Shown piece by piece: positions 20,041 through 31,110 of a stretch of 64,000 nucleotides of DNA. The position numbers and the translations under genes were made by a program. Numbering within the stretch: the stretch's first letter is position 1; each line of letters begins with the position of its first letter. A model generated the notes under the pieces. The model was not told where the DNA came from, searched no databases, and was given only the letters and a program-made list of their open reading frames with translations. Source of the stretch: Brachionus plicatilis. Its lineage: Eukaryota > Rotifera > Eurotatoria > Ploima > Brachionidae. The stretch covers positions 335,353 to 399,352 of the forward strand of contig QEOQ01000256.1 of the NCBI GenBank assembly GCA_010279815.1, in the 5' to 3' direction.

Positions 20041-22906
20041 GATCAATTAAACTCGAGGGCCGAATCGCTCAAGAGCGTCCGCACGTTATTCTTATCACAG
20101 AAACTTGGTTTACCAACGTCTCCAACTCATCATTAGCTGACTACTACGTGTACAGAAACGACAGGCCTACTCACGGAGGCGGAGTAGCAATATACATCAG
20201 GAACGATCTCAATCACACAAACACAACTATCAAAGTTCTTTCGAACATAAATAATAGCTCAATATCAGAACAACTCTGGTGTCAAATCAACTTGAAAAAG
20301 GAAACTGTAATCGTAGGCTGTATATACCGCCCACCACCAGGAAATAACTTCGCTGCTAACTCCCTAGTCGACAACGAAATAAATTTAGCCTTGAGAGCCG
20401 CCAAATCAGCCGTACACCACAAGAAAAACACAGGATTACTTATCGCCGGGGATTTCAACTTCCCTTACGTAAAGTGGCTCAACGACGGGTCCGTGTCTGT
20501 GTTTGGGAACGAGGACAGTCCAGGAAGCAAATTTATTGAACTGCTAAACGGCGAATCACTCTACCAGCACGTAAACAAACCTACATTTCGCAAAGCCAAC
20601 GGAAGTCTGTCTAACACTCTCGACTACATTATCACTGACTCACCCTGTCGAATACACTACGTAAACGATTCTGCTCCGCTCGGAGCGCGAGAACAAGCAC
20701 ACTTAACGCTAACATGGGAGTACCAACTTGCTACTTGCACATCAGAAGTTTCTATAAGCTGTAGGTACAAGTATAACCAGGGCGAGTATGCCAAATTGAA
20801 CAAAGCCTTTGAAACTGCCAACTGGGACAAAATTTTCACTGAACAGGACGTTAACAGCTGCTACAATTCTTTCATCAGGATATATAACTCAGCATGCGAC
20901 ACTTTTATTCCGAAAATAAAACACCACAAAGTCATTAGAAAAAAAGTTCCGTGGATGAACCAAGAACTAAAGCAACTGATAATGAAAAAAAAAACTAGCT
21001 GGAACAAAGTTCGAGCCTCAGATGGAAAAAATCGTCAGCTACAACTCGAATACACTAAGGCAAAACTTGAAGTAGAAAAAAAAACTCGCGAGGCTACTAG
21101 AAACTACGAATACAAGCTAGCATCAGACAAAAACAACCCGAAACGACTGTATGCATACGTTAACAGCAAGCAAAAGGTTAAACCTCATATCAATTTAATG
21201 AAAGATGAACAAGGAATAGCTCAACAAGACAAAACCACGATCGCGAACATTTTAAACCAACACTTTAACTCCGTATTCGTTCAAGAGGAAACAATCGAAG
21301 GAATGCCAGTCTTCGCCTCGAGAATGCCCAACTCTATCTCCACAATAAAAGTAACAGCCTCTGACGTTATACTGATTCTTAGCCAACTAAACCCCCATAA
21401 ATCAATCGGCACGGACGGTATCCATCCTCACGTACTTAAAGAATGCGCTAACACGCTCGCCCTTCCCTTAACACGCATTTTCCAGCTCTCGTTAGACACT
21501 GGAAGTGTTCCAGATAAATGGAGAGAAGCATTAGTAACTCCAATCCTTAAAAAAGGCAACAATACCGACCCATCGAACTACAGGCCTATTTCACTGACAT
21601 CAGTTGTATGCAAAGTACTTGAAAAAATTGTTAAAAGAGAGATCATGTCGTTCTTGTCACAAAATAAGCTTATATCCGAAAATCAACATGGCTCCGTCAA
21701 TAAAAAAGCATGCGTAACTAATCTTTTAGAAACAATGGATTACGCAACAAAAGCATCAGCGTCGAATCACCCGCTGGACATTCTGTTCCTCGATTTCGCC
21801 AAAGCTTTCGACACCGTACCACACGCTCGCCTCATACACAAGCTTGAACAATATGGCATCAAATCGAAACTCCTATGCTGGATACGCTCATTCTTACAAA
21901 TTAGGAGGCAGAAATTAATTCTAGGCGAACACGAATCAGATTGGCTACCGGTACTAAGCGGTGTACCACAAGGATCTGTACTCGGCCCTACACTCTTCGT
22001 CATCTACATCAACGACATCAGTGATGGAATTACCAATCAGCCGAAAATGTACGCCGACGACACGAAAATTCTAGCCAAAATAGATCCGAGCCACCCTGAA
22101 AACAGCACCACAAGTTTACAAAACGACATAAACACAATCAACGACTGGTCAAACAAGTGGCTGATGAGATTAAACTTATCGAAATGCAAAGTAATGCATA
22201 TCGACAAAAACAACCCAAAAGCAACCTACACAATGTCAGACCACAGCTCAAATACAAACATTAGAATAACTGAAACCACAAGCGAAAGAGACCTTGGCAT
22301 TTTTATCTCTAATGATCTAAAGCCATCACACCAAGTCTGTAAAGCCGCTGCTAACGCAAACTTTATACTCAGCTCATTAAAAACGCTTTTACCCTAAGAG
22401 ACGCAAAACTCTGGAAAAAGCTTTACACATGTTATATTAGACCGCACTTGGAATTTGCAAGCTCGGCCTGGAGTCCATACACCCAGAAAGACATAAAATT
22501 GCCAGAAAAAGTACAACACAGAGCCACGAAAACCATACATGAGTTCAAAAGCTTAAACTACGAAGATCGATGCAGCAAATTAGGGCTAACTACACTAAAA
22601 ATAAGGCGTATCCGCGGAGACATAATACAGAAATTTAAGCTTGAATCAAATTTATAGCACATAAACTGGTTCGCAAAACCGCTATGCTCGGAGCCGCGAG
22701 GGGGTCATAGAGGACTTTTCAGGCGTGAAATAGTAAGATGTTGTAATCCAAGGCACAATTTTTTCAATAATAGAATTGTTAACTTTTGGAACGGCCTACC
22801 AGACGAAGTCATCAACTCAACTACAGTCAACTCATTCAAGAACAACCTCGACAAGCATCTCGCCACCGCTACAGGGCGTCATCTACTGTTGACGCGCTCC
22901 GCATGA
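20041..22906 (+). pseudogene. LINE ORF2: AP endonuclease, reverse transcriptase, C-terminal domain (broken)
   Basis: The endonuclease part shows ILITETWF, a GGGVAIYIR block, 'GCIYRPPPGNN', 'LLIAGDFNFP' and NTLDYIITD. The reverse transcriptase part shows IGTDGIHPHVLK, NYRPISLTS, LFLDFAKAFDTVPH, SGVPQGSVLGP and the catalytic YADD (about 22050). The longest open stretch is 20148-22397, but it starts without ATG. It is cut from the 5' part by a frameshift near 20045-20050 and from the C-terminal part by another near 22375, with an in-frame TAG near 22655. The usual N-Q-H-G-F-R motif reads N-Q-H-G-S-V. The element therefore looks inactive but young. Confidence 0.85.
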
Positions 22907-23012
22907 TCATTTCATGCCGCGGTTTTTCTTACTACTACTACTACTTTTTATTTTTATGCAAAACTTTAATTTCTATTTTTATTTTACTTCTCCTAATGCA
23001 GGTTAATTTGAA

Positions 23013-23432
23013 TTAAATAAATAAAATAATTTTATCTTTATTCTCTTTTCTCAATCGTTTAGGCGATTTAATAAAGCTATGATCATGATCCTCTTGGTTT
23101 CGTAGCATATTGACATTCTGATTTTCATCAATATAATGGAGATGCATTCGAGCAGGACATTTTGAATTAATGCAACATTTATGATATTCTTTAATTCCAT
23201 TTTTGGTGCTGTGAGTTTTTTGGTCAATCCATTTTTTTCAAAATTTTAAAGGCCCCATTGTAACTGTTAAATATAATTTCAACGCTCCAGTAAATTCCTT
23301 TTTGTCGGTTTGGTCGATTCCGAGAATTGGAGTTATTGATTTGATTGTCAATTTCAATGCCTATTTCGTTAGCAGATAAACTCTTATCTTCGATAGATGA
23401 TTCATTAAATTTCTCTTCGAGATCAATCTTTT
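23013..23432 (-). pseudogene. FLYWCH-type zinc-finger fragment with one frameshift
   Basis: On the minus strand an Asn/Ser-rich N-terminal part leads into G-I-Y-W-S-V-E. After a one-base frameshift at an A-run (about 23234) comes K-N-G-I-K-E-Y-H-K-C, then C-P-A-R-M-H-L and E-D-H-D-H-S. This is the Y-x-C...C...H-x-H pattern of FLYWCH-like fingers. A Lys/Arg-rich tail and a stop at 23013 follow. It lies immediately beyond the LINE 3' end and in opposite orientation. Confidence 0.55.
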
Positions 23433-24172
23433 TTTTTAAAGAATTTTATATTCAGGAAGTAATTTTGTTTCATAAATAGGTATTTTTAGAAAAGTGAGTT
23501 TTTTGGTGATAAAAAAAGTAAAATAAGTGCTAAAAAGAATTTAAAGCCCTAAATAAATAAAAAAAAAATAATTTGAAAAAAATTCAATTTTTGTTTAAAT
23601 GTAAGCCTTCGATTAAAAAAATAAATCTGATTCTTAAATATTTTTTTCTAATTTTTAAATTTGAAAAATAAAAAAATCAATCAAATTAATAAAATTAAAT
23701 TAATCAAAATATTCTTCAAGTATTAATCAGTGTTAACAAGAAAACTTTCGGCAAATTCCAATATTTATTTATTCTCAAAAATCAAAAATTATTATTGATT
23801 AAAAAATAAATTTCCTGTAACATTTCTTTTGTTTTTTTTTAAATAAATAACATTTTAATGGTGATTTTTAATACTTATTTTCTTATAAAAAACTAAGAAT
23901 CTAGCAATTTAGTTATTAATCCAATAAAAAAGAATTAATTAGATAAAATTCTAAATCAATTTTTCAAGGAAATTTCTTTATTTTTCAAAAATAAAAACTT
24001 TGATTTTTATTAAAAAATAAAGGAAAAGAAATGCGAGATCTAGGATTTCTGTTATTGAAGAAAAAACAATAAAATTTTCAAAAGAAAGGTAAATGTAGGA
24101 TAAAATTGAATCAAATTCAGACGAGAATTAACTTTTCATTTTTGAAATTCTGAAGAAAAAAACTTTTTAAAA
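23433..24172. other. intergenic AT-rich DNA
   Basis: No feature seen; presumably includes the promoter of the lectin-like gene at 24173. Confidence 0.4.
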
Positions 24173-25129
24173 ATGAAAAAACAATTTCTATTAATCCTCC
24201 TTTTTTGTTATACTAAATATAGCCTGGGATCAAATAACGCCGGATCATTCAAACTTCATAGAGGCAAGGATGTTCCTTTCTTTAATTTTAGTTTAGTTCC
24301 TCAAACCGTTCCTCTAAAATTGAGCAAAAACATTTGTCTTGGCCAATGCTTGAGAAATGAATTTTGCTCATTTGTGGTCTTCAAAAATAACATTTGTAGT
24401 TTGCACACTGAATATGCCATTACTAGATTTGTCAATAATGCAAATTTAGAAGTAGTTTTCAAAAAAGAATTAAAAATCAAGTAAATTAATAATTATTTTC
24501 TTTTAAATTTTTTTTATTTGTTCAAACAAGTCATTGTAATAATGATCCATGCATGAATGGTGCCACTTGTGAGAACAAGTTGGATGAATATGCTTGTCAC
24601 TGTAATCATGGATTCTTCGGAAAAAAGTTTTGTCTTTAAAATAAAAAGTTTTGTTTTAAATAAAATTGTTTTAAGTTGTGACAAAAATATCAGTAGTTAT
24701 GGTTGTACTACTATTTTTAATTACAGATCAAATGATACTGATACTTGTAAGCCATGTTTGAGTGGTTTTAGAACTTATAATAACTATCCATTTAACTGCT
24801 ATAAATATCATTTTATCAACAAAAATTATGAATCAGCAAAATTGTTTTGTCAGAGTTTGAATTCATTCTTATGGACACCAAAGACACTAACAGAGCGTAA
24901 TATTTTTGTCAATGAACGAGCATGGGTCTACTCCAAAATAAATTACGTTGGTGAACCTTTTGTTTGGCCAGATGGATCAAAAGTTTATGGAATGGATACC
25001 AATGAGCCAAATAACTCTGGTGGAGAAAATAATTTATTGGTAGAAAATGCTCTAATATGTCTTAATGATTTTTTTCACGATCTTCATTCAACTGACACAA
25101 TAACCACAATTTGTCAACAAAAAAATTAA
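24173..25129 (+). CDS. secreted PAN/apple - EGF - C-type lectin mosaic protein
   Basis: Three exons (24173-24480, 24531-24626, 24676-25129) with introns of 50 and 49 bases, both in phase 2; joined product 285 residues. Residues 1-20 are a signal peptide (FLLILLFCYTKYSLG). Residues about 25-98 resemble a PAN/apple module (C-L-G-Q-C-L-R-N-E-F-C-S-F-V-V-F ... C-S-L). Residues 105-136 are a complete EGF domain with six cysteines (C-N-N-D-P-C, C-x-C-N-H-G-F-F-G-K-N-C), whose last Cys is supplied by exon 3. From about 137 a C-type lectin fold follows, with an E-P-N motif near the Ca site and the W-N-D position read as L-N-D. EPN usually means mannose-type specificity; this is family knowledge. The second donor (AAGTTTTG) is weak but only this splice restores the EGF cysteine. 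Extracellular recognition protein. Confidence 0.85.
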
Positions 25130-25790
25130 GAAATTATTTTTTTAAGCAATTTAAATCACGACTGAACAGATTTTGATTTTAAAAAACAATATTTTTTTCT
25201 TTTTAAAATTAACCCAATAAATAAGAAAACAATAAACTATTTCCATTGCAAATTCTTGTAAATATTGGCAGTGCTAGCCAAGAGAATTTAGTTTGCTGGC
25301 TTTCTTTACTTCGAAGTTGATCCACTTTGATGTCGAATCAAATATTGAAAATTTATTAATTAAAAAATTTATCAAGATCTCTCTTTTTATTTAAATGAAC
25401 CGGACCCATGTTTAACCCCCCATTTTCTTTAAGAAAATAAGCCCTAATATTTGAAATGAAATTTTATTTAAAATTATTTTAAAACTAAACAATGCTTGAT
25501 TTTCTCTTTTGAGATTATTTTTATCCTTTTTTTCACAAATCGGAATAGTTTTATATTCCAATAATCGAATAAGGGTTAGATGTTTAAACATACTTTAAAA
25601 TATTTCCACTTACCTAGTATTCTTTTCAATGCATTTTAAAATCATTTGACCATACTTGCATTAACGGGTGTAAAAAATGGCACAAAAGTTTAATTTGCTA
25701 TAAGAGTGAACAAGACTTTTCCCAATTTTTCTCAAAATTTGAAATCAAGCTGATTCTAGCTTTAAAATAAATAAAAATTATATTATTTAT
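25130..25790. other. intergenic AT-rich DNA
   Basis: No gene or repeat recognised; AATAAA near 25219 may end the preceding transcript. Confidence 0.4.
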
Positions 25791-25939
25791 TTTTATTTAT
25801 TTGTTTTCTGTACCGAGCTAGAGCTCCTTCAGAATAAGTTAAAAAAATAATAAAAAATAATAAAATAAAAATAAAATAAAATAAAAATAAAATTAAAGTT
25901 AATAAAGTGAATTAAAAAAAAAGAATCAAAAGAAAGTAC

Positions 25940-26526
25940 CGAATTTGTTTATAAGTCAAAATTAAGGATTCTTCCAATTTTTGAGTTTATTCTATGTGTA
26001 AAAAATGAAAAAAATCGGAACTAAATTTAATAAATATATGTATATAATTGAAATTTATTTGCTTGGTCGGATAATTTTTCCATTTTCATCTCTAGGAAGT
26101 CTCTTGCGACCCCTTTTTTTTTACACATCCTAACATGTTGTCAAATCGTAATCTAAATGATGTAACTCTTGTAACAACTTCTCAAGCTCAGACTCAACGA
26201 TTCCAGTTATCAGGGCGTTATGTTTTAAATGATTTAAATAGCCAACTTCAATCTCAGCCCCGACCCCAGGCTTTAGTTCAAAATACTCGGCCTCAGCCAC
26301 AGCCTGTTGTAAACAATACAGATTCTCAAGAAAATACAGCAGTAAAAAAAAGGGGGTCGTAAGAGACTTCCTAGAGATGAAAATGGAAAAATTATCCGAC
26401 CAAGCAAATAAATTTCAATTATATACATATATTTATTAAATTTAGTTCCGATTTTTTTCATTTTTTACACATAGAATAAACTCAAAAATTGGAAGAATCC
26501 TTAATTTTGACTTATAAACAAATTCG
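25940..26526. repeat. large palindrome with 185-base arms around a Gln/Pro-rich coding loop
   Basis: Arms 25940-26123 and 26343-26526 are inverted and nearly identical. The few differences seen include an A/G change in the A-G run next to the loop. The loop carries an ORF (ATG at 26135) rich in Gln, Pro, Ser and Asn (SQLQSQPRPQALVQNTRPQP). Just inside each arm one frame encodes a basic tail R-G-R-K-R-L-P-R-D-E-N-G-K-I-I-R-P-S-K followed by a stop. This resembles an AT-hook-like end, but the A-run puts it out of frame with the loop ORF. Whether it is a foldback transposon or an inverted gene-end duplication is open. Confidence 0.65.
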
Positions 26527-26638
26527 AATTTAATTCTACATTTTTTCAATTTTTTTTTTTAATTCTGGAATAAACGCCAGAAATTTATTAGAACATTAGT
26601 TAAATTTAGCTTTTATTAATAGAACATTTCTTAATTTT

Positions 26639-26718
26639 AACCGGAATTCTCAAAAAATTCAAAAAAATTACTATAACATGGTTTCGATGGGAACTATTCC
26701 ATATAGAATTCCGGTTAA
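26639..26718. repeat. short inverted repeat AACCGGAATTCT / AGAATTCCGGTT
   Basis: Perfect 12-base inverted pair about 55 bases apart, inside a small segment (26559-26745) with further inverted AATAAAC/GTTTATT pieces. Probably a small MITE in the LINE fragment. Confidence 0.45.
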
Positions 26719-27068
26719 ATTTCAGGTTTATTCCTAGTATGCTGGGCAAAGGTTTACGGTAAATAAGCTAAAAAAATGAAAGTTGAAAAGACATAAATAG
26801 GAATAGATTGTTACATGTTGCACATGTTTAAATAGTTCAAGTTTCAGGAAAAAAAGAAGAAATAGTAAGGTAGCAATTACACAATGGAGTTGGGTATTCA
26901 ATATATCTTGATTCGAAACCTTCTTTGTATTCCTTCACCAGTCTTACAACCAATGGAATAGAATGACTCAGTCCTGTCCCAACATATCTCTCACTCAATT
27001 CAAAAAGCCGATTCGAGACTGTTAGTAATTTTAGTTTATTAAAAGCCTCATGATGCACGATGTTGGAG

Positions 27069-28893
27069 GGAAAAATAAAACTAAAATTTTCACAGCTGAC
27101 AAAAAAAAATATAAAAATAATATTTAGAACAAACAGAATTGTTAAGTAAAATGAATCAAAATTAATTTAAGTTGAGCTTTAAAAATTCAATTTAGAAAAA
27201 TATAAAGTAATTTTTTCTAAATTATTAATAGAAATTTTGACTTCACTAAGGAAACTTTTTTATAAATCAAATGAATATTTTAATTTAATTATTATTATTT
27301 ATTTATTTACTTGTTTACATTTGTTTACAAAAATTAATAATTTTAATTTAATTTATATTAAAATAATTTTTAATCACTAAAAAAATTAAGTTTCAAATTT
27401 ATTTTTATTTTTTACACTTAAATTTTTTAAGTTTTTCAAGTTTCAGAACTAAGTGTTACACTTGAAAAAATCAAGTGTTAAGTTTAAGTGTTGATTGTAA
27501 GTGTAAACAATCACACTCACACTTAACACTACTTTGTAAAAAGTAAAAAGTACAACTTTGTAAAAAGTAATCAAAATTTGCCAAAAGCTGAAGTCGTAAG
27601 GCGATTCACTTGGTCTTCGATACAAAAAACGTTCTGTTTATCGTAGGCTAGATGTTACAGATAAAAATAAAACTTTCAAGAGAAAAAGGAAATGGGCGAC
27701 TTGGTAAAATTGCGACGAAACTAATGGTATGCTTAACTTAGAGCTTATTTCAATCATAATCAAGTCGTTCCCTTAGATAAATGGCTAGAAAATTTAATTG
27801 CCACTATACCTATATCAGAAAGATTTTATAGAAGTATATGTTATCGTTTTTTTTGATAATACGTAGATATCTATAATTAAATTACTACACGTAAATTTTG
27901 AAATAAATATTATATTACAATCTATTGAAATTAAATTTAGTGTTTCAAACATAGATTATTTAGTTTTAGGTGATTTTTTAAAGAATTTTTTATTTTTATA
28001 GAAATTTTAATAAAAGACTAATTAATCATTAATTTATTCAAATTAATTAAAAATTAAGCTCAAATTGTTAAAAAACTCAGATTAAAAATTACACAATATA
28101 ATTTTTAGATTTTTCCAGAGTTGTTCAAATGACTTTTTTTTGGAAAAGTCTGGATTTTCCTTAAATTAAAAAAAAATGGCTAATGGCTAAAATTTAAAAA
28201 ACTTCACATTGATCTCTTGATCAATTGCTTTTAAGAAATCTCGAGTTTAAATATCCAAATGATTTTTAGTCCTCTGATTAATTTGACATTGGTTCGATTT
28301 GAATCTCAATATATCTTTAATCGTAACCTAAATTTCATGAATTATATTTTCTCAGTTGAATTTTAAGATTTTTAAGTAAATTGTGATTGAGAAACATTTA
28401 ATAAGAAAACGATAGTATATTCATTAAATTTTTATAAATTGGTCTTTAATTAAATTTTTTTTACTTTTTTAAAGCATTGAGTATAAAATTAAATCAAACC
28501 AACTTTAAAAAAAATTTTTTTAAGGTAGTAGAACTATTGCTTTTTTCAACAGTCAAAAGATCAAAAATTTTATTTAGAATTAGTAAAAGTAAAAGTAAAG
28601 TAAAGTAATAGAATTTATTTTTTTTCTCTTAAAATTTTCTAAAACCAAATAATCTATGTTTGAAACACTAAATTTTATTTCAATACAGCGACATTGCAAA
28701 AATTTCTCCAAATATTTCTAAAATAAAATATATCTCAACCATCGCACATTTTCACTGCATTTTCAAAATTGTATTTAAAATTTTTATAAAACACAATAGA
28801 ACATACCAAATGCTGAACAAAATAAAAAAATCCGATCCAAGAAATCATAGCAATAATTTTTCTGACAATTATTTTAATTTGACTATTGAATAT
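27069..28893. other. intergenic, containing a foldback pair
   Basis: Inverted copies at 27922-27975 and 28636-28686 share AGTGTTTCAAACATAGATTA and its complement; they may delimit a 0.77-kb element without coding capacity. Around 27450-27530 AAGTGTTA/TAACACTT motifs form a small hairpin cluster. No gene seen. Confidence 0.45.
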
Positions 28894-31110
28894 TTAAAAT
28901 TTGCTACTAAAAAATTTTAAAAAGTTATATTTTTTCAACAAGCTCTGAAATTCTTTACGAAAATCTTTGTTTAAATTGTAAAAAAATGCAATGGCAGTTG
29001 TACAATTAATTGTAAAAAATAAATTCTCCAATTCTAGATAATTACTACAAGCTTTTAGAAATGCTAGGCAAAAATCTCCCTCTAAATTTTCCTTAAAAAT
29101 AATGATCGAAATCACTAGCTCACCAAATCGGAACATGGAAAACAAAAAAATGTTCAAAAAGATATTAACAGAAACTCTCAATTCCATTTTTTTTATTCTA
29201 CTCAAGTTTTTTTGCCGATTATTTTGTGCACTCAAAATGCTATTATTTTTTTTTTGATCCAAAATATTTCTAAAATTCACAAAAAATACCAAATCGCACA
29301 CCATCAAAATGCTCGATAAAATCACATCTCTAAAGCAAAAATAGAATATGAAGTAAAAATAGTAGAGCTTGTACACAAAAGGCTTGCTGCTCGACAATGG
29401 TCCATTAAGCACCAAAAGTCTTGTCGGAAAATTGAAGTAATTATCATTATTTTTTGCGAACAGGTCCTCATTCAAACTATTAATAAAAAACTGGTCAATA
29501 TTACTAGCAATCACAATTGTTAAAATAAAAATCTGAAAAATATATTTTAATAATTTTCTGTCATCGAACCATCTACTTCTGCCTAAAAGAACTCTTTGTC
29601 TAGCCAACGCTATTCTGATGCATATAATGTCTGACAATGTTTTTATTATATTTCCCACAAAATCATAGATGTAAATTTCGAAATACTGATAAATTTTTAG
29701 TCTCTTCAGGTGAGAGCAATAAATGCCACTGTAGGCCACACAAGTGCCAAATAAATGCACAAAATTCATCAAACAATAGAGAGAATTTAGAACTGAGCTC
29801 AAAAGCATTAAATAGTGGAGTCTATTTTTTAAACTGAGTTGATTTTTTAGCACTAAAATACTGAAAATATTTACCACCAGACCTAATAAAGAGAAACATA
29901 AAGAGAGTAAAATTGACATAAACTTTATGTATTCGGAAGTATAAAATTGGTCAAGGGAGCTCGTAATTTGGATCCTTGAAAATGATGTCTTGTTGCAGAG
30001 TGAATTGAATTTATTCATGTTGCAGGAGCTGTCAAAATAATTTGAGCATGTTTTGTTAATATAAAAAATATTCATCCGCGATAATATCCAAATAATTGTA
30101 CATGAACAATTTCTATCAGAAAGATAGATGTCAAAATATATGTTTTTATTATGTGGAATTTTTTGATATAAACAAAAACTCTGCAAAGAAAAATAGATCT
30201 TTTGATTGAGAAATGTAATAATAATTTGAATTAGTTGTTTGCTTGAGCCTAAGTTTTGAAGCCAATTTGAAAAGCCATCTAGTAACAAATTATCAATTGT
30301 GCTGATGAATATTAATTTTAATTGTTTTAAATTTTCAAAGGTATTGTCCTCAATGAAATTCACCTGTCCAACTATGTAAACCACTTCAGTATTTTGAAAA
30401 ATATTTTTAGTTAAAAAATTACTTGTTAAATTGTATCGGTAAAAGAAAAGTCTTAAGCATTTTATGGTCGAGTTAAAAGAGACATTTACATTTAGAAAAG
30501 TTAAAGTGTTCCGAAATAGGAACGCATCTGAGAGGCCATAGAATTCAAGCATATTTAAACGAGAGTCCTTGAATACAAATGGACATAGGTTGGCTTTGTA
30601 CTTGACTGTGAATGTAAAAGTAAAGGTATTTATATTTTTGAAAAATTGAAAAAATTTTTTATCATTTAATAAAATGTTTGAACAAATATTAAAATTAGAT
30701 TTGGGATAATAAATACTAAATTTGGAATAAGACAAAGTAATGACATTTAAAGATTTGTTCACTCGGTTTTTGAAACCAAACGTTTGGACATCTATCGCTC
30801 TAATGTTTGCCAAATAAACAAATAAATTTTTTGAAACAAATTGATCCATTGATGAGAAATCGATTGAGAACACTATTTCTCTATTTGGAATTATTACAAA
30901 TTGTGTTATTAAATTAGTCAAATTAGGCTTATAGCATGTCAGTTGTATTTGTTGGAACGAATTAAAGTCTTTTATGAATAGTATTACTTGGAAAGGGGAC
31001 CTTTCTTCCAGATGAAAGTAGTTCAGAGATTTTTGACAGCTTTTACTTTCAAAAAAGGAGCCATTTCTTAAAAAATAAATTAACAAAATTTTCACCAAAC
31101 CAATTTTCAT
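28894..31110 (-). CDS. seven-helix receptor with degenerate LRR ectodomain
   Basis: 738 residues from ATG at 31110; single exon, stop at 28894. An N-terminal hydrophobic signal leads into about 375 extracellular residues with spaced L-x-x-L-x-L and N-T-F-E-N-L-K-Q-L-K-L segments and a C-S-C pair before the membrane part, consistent with degenerate leucine-rich repeats and a cysteine cap. From about residue 395 seven hydrophobic helices can be counted, the first starting FMSILLSLCFSLLGLVVNIF. Cytoplasmic loops are Lys/Arg-rich. The DRY position after helix 3 reads A-L-A-R-Q-R, so it is an atypical rhodopsin-like receptor of the LRR-bearing kind. Many N-x-S/T sites. Ligand unknown. The first roughly 187 codons and the promoter are repeated inverted at 34638-36068. 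Confidence 0.75.
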   Translation of the reverse strand: MKIGLVKILLIYFLRNGSFFESKSCQKSLNYFHLEERSPFQVILFIKDFNSFQQIQLTCYKPNLTNLITQFVIIPNREIVFSIDFSSMDQFVSKNLFVYLANIRAIDVQTFGFKNRVNKSLNVITLSYSKFSIYYPKSNFNICSNILLNDKKFFQFFKNINTFTFTFTVKYKANLCPFVFKDSRLNMLEFYGLSDAFLFRNTLTFLNVNVSFNSTIKCLRLFFYRYNLTSNFLTKNIFQNTEVVYIVGQVNFIEDNTFENLKQLKLIFISTIDNLLLDGFSNWLQNLGSSKQLIQIIITFLNQKIYFSLQSFCLYQKIPHNKNIYFDIYLSDRNCSCTIIWILSRMNIFYINKTCSNYFDSSCNMNKFNSLCNKTSFSRIQITSSLDQFYTSEYIKFMSILLSLCFSLLGLVVNIFSILVLKNQLSLKNRLHYLMLLSSVLNSLYCLMNFVHLFGTCVAYSGIYCSHLKRLKIYQYFEIYIYDFVGNIIKTLSDIICIRIALARQRVLLGRSRWFDDRKLLKYIFQIFILTIVIASNIDQFFINSLNEDLFAKNNDNYFNFPTRLLVLNGPLSSSKPFVYKLYYFYFIFYFCFRDVILSSILMVCDLVFFVNFRNILDQKKNNSILSAQNNRQKNLSRIKKMELRVSVNIFLNIFLFSMFRFGELVISIIIFKENLEGDFCLAFLKACSNYLELENLFFTINCTTAIAFFYNLNKDFRKEFQSLLKKYNFLKFFSSKF

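Larger units (their letters stand above)
19471..22950 (+). mobile_element. CR1/jockey-group LINE with 5' ORF fragment, disrupted ORF2 and TAC-repeat tail
   Basis: About 3.5 kb, visibly richer in G+C than all flanking DNA, so the composition edges mark the insertion. It starts with a short coiled-coil ORF1-like segment (19546-19860), continues with ORF2 (APE endonuclease, reverse transcriptase, C-terminal domain), and ends with a TACTACTACTACTAC run near 22933-22947. The exact 5' end and target duplication were not determined. Tails of the same type occur at 13080-13505 (+) and 51685-51975 (-). Confidence 0.85.
25798..27068 (-). mobile_element. LINE fragment (second lineage), interrupted by a palindrome
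   Basis: The conserved 3' tail GAAGGAGCTCTAGCTCGGTA (complement at about 25815-25834) is shared with the LINE copies ending near 48510 and 53430. The C-terminal coding part lies at 26822-27062 (RLFELSERYVGTGLSHS, then PTPLCNCYLTISSFFPET). Between them lie the 0.59-kb palindrome at 25940-26526 and a small hairpin element, so the fragment was invaded after insertion. Confidence 0.65.

Noticed and set aside
27440..27540. Possible CRISPR-like or tandem array of AAGTGTTA words
   Set aside because: Spacing is irregular and the context is eukaryotic; it is a small hairpin cluster.
27590..27880. Possible gene scrap with less A/T-rich sequence
   Set aside because: Frames are broken every few codons and no motif could be recognised.
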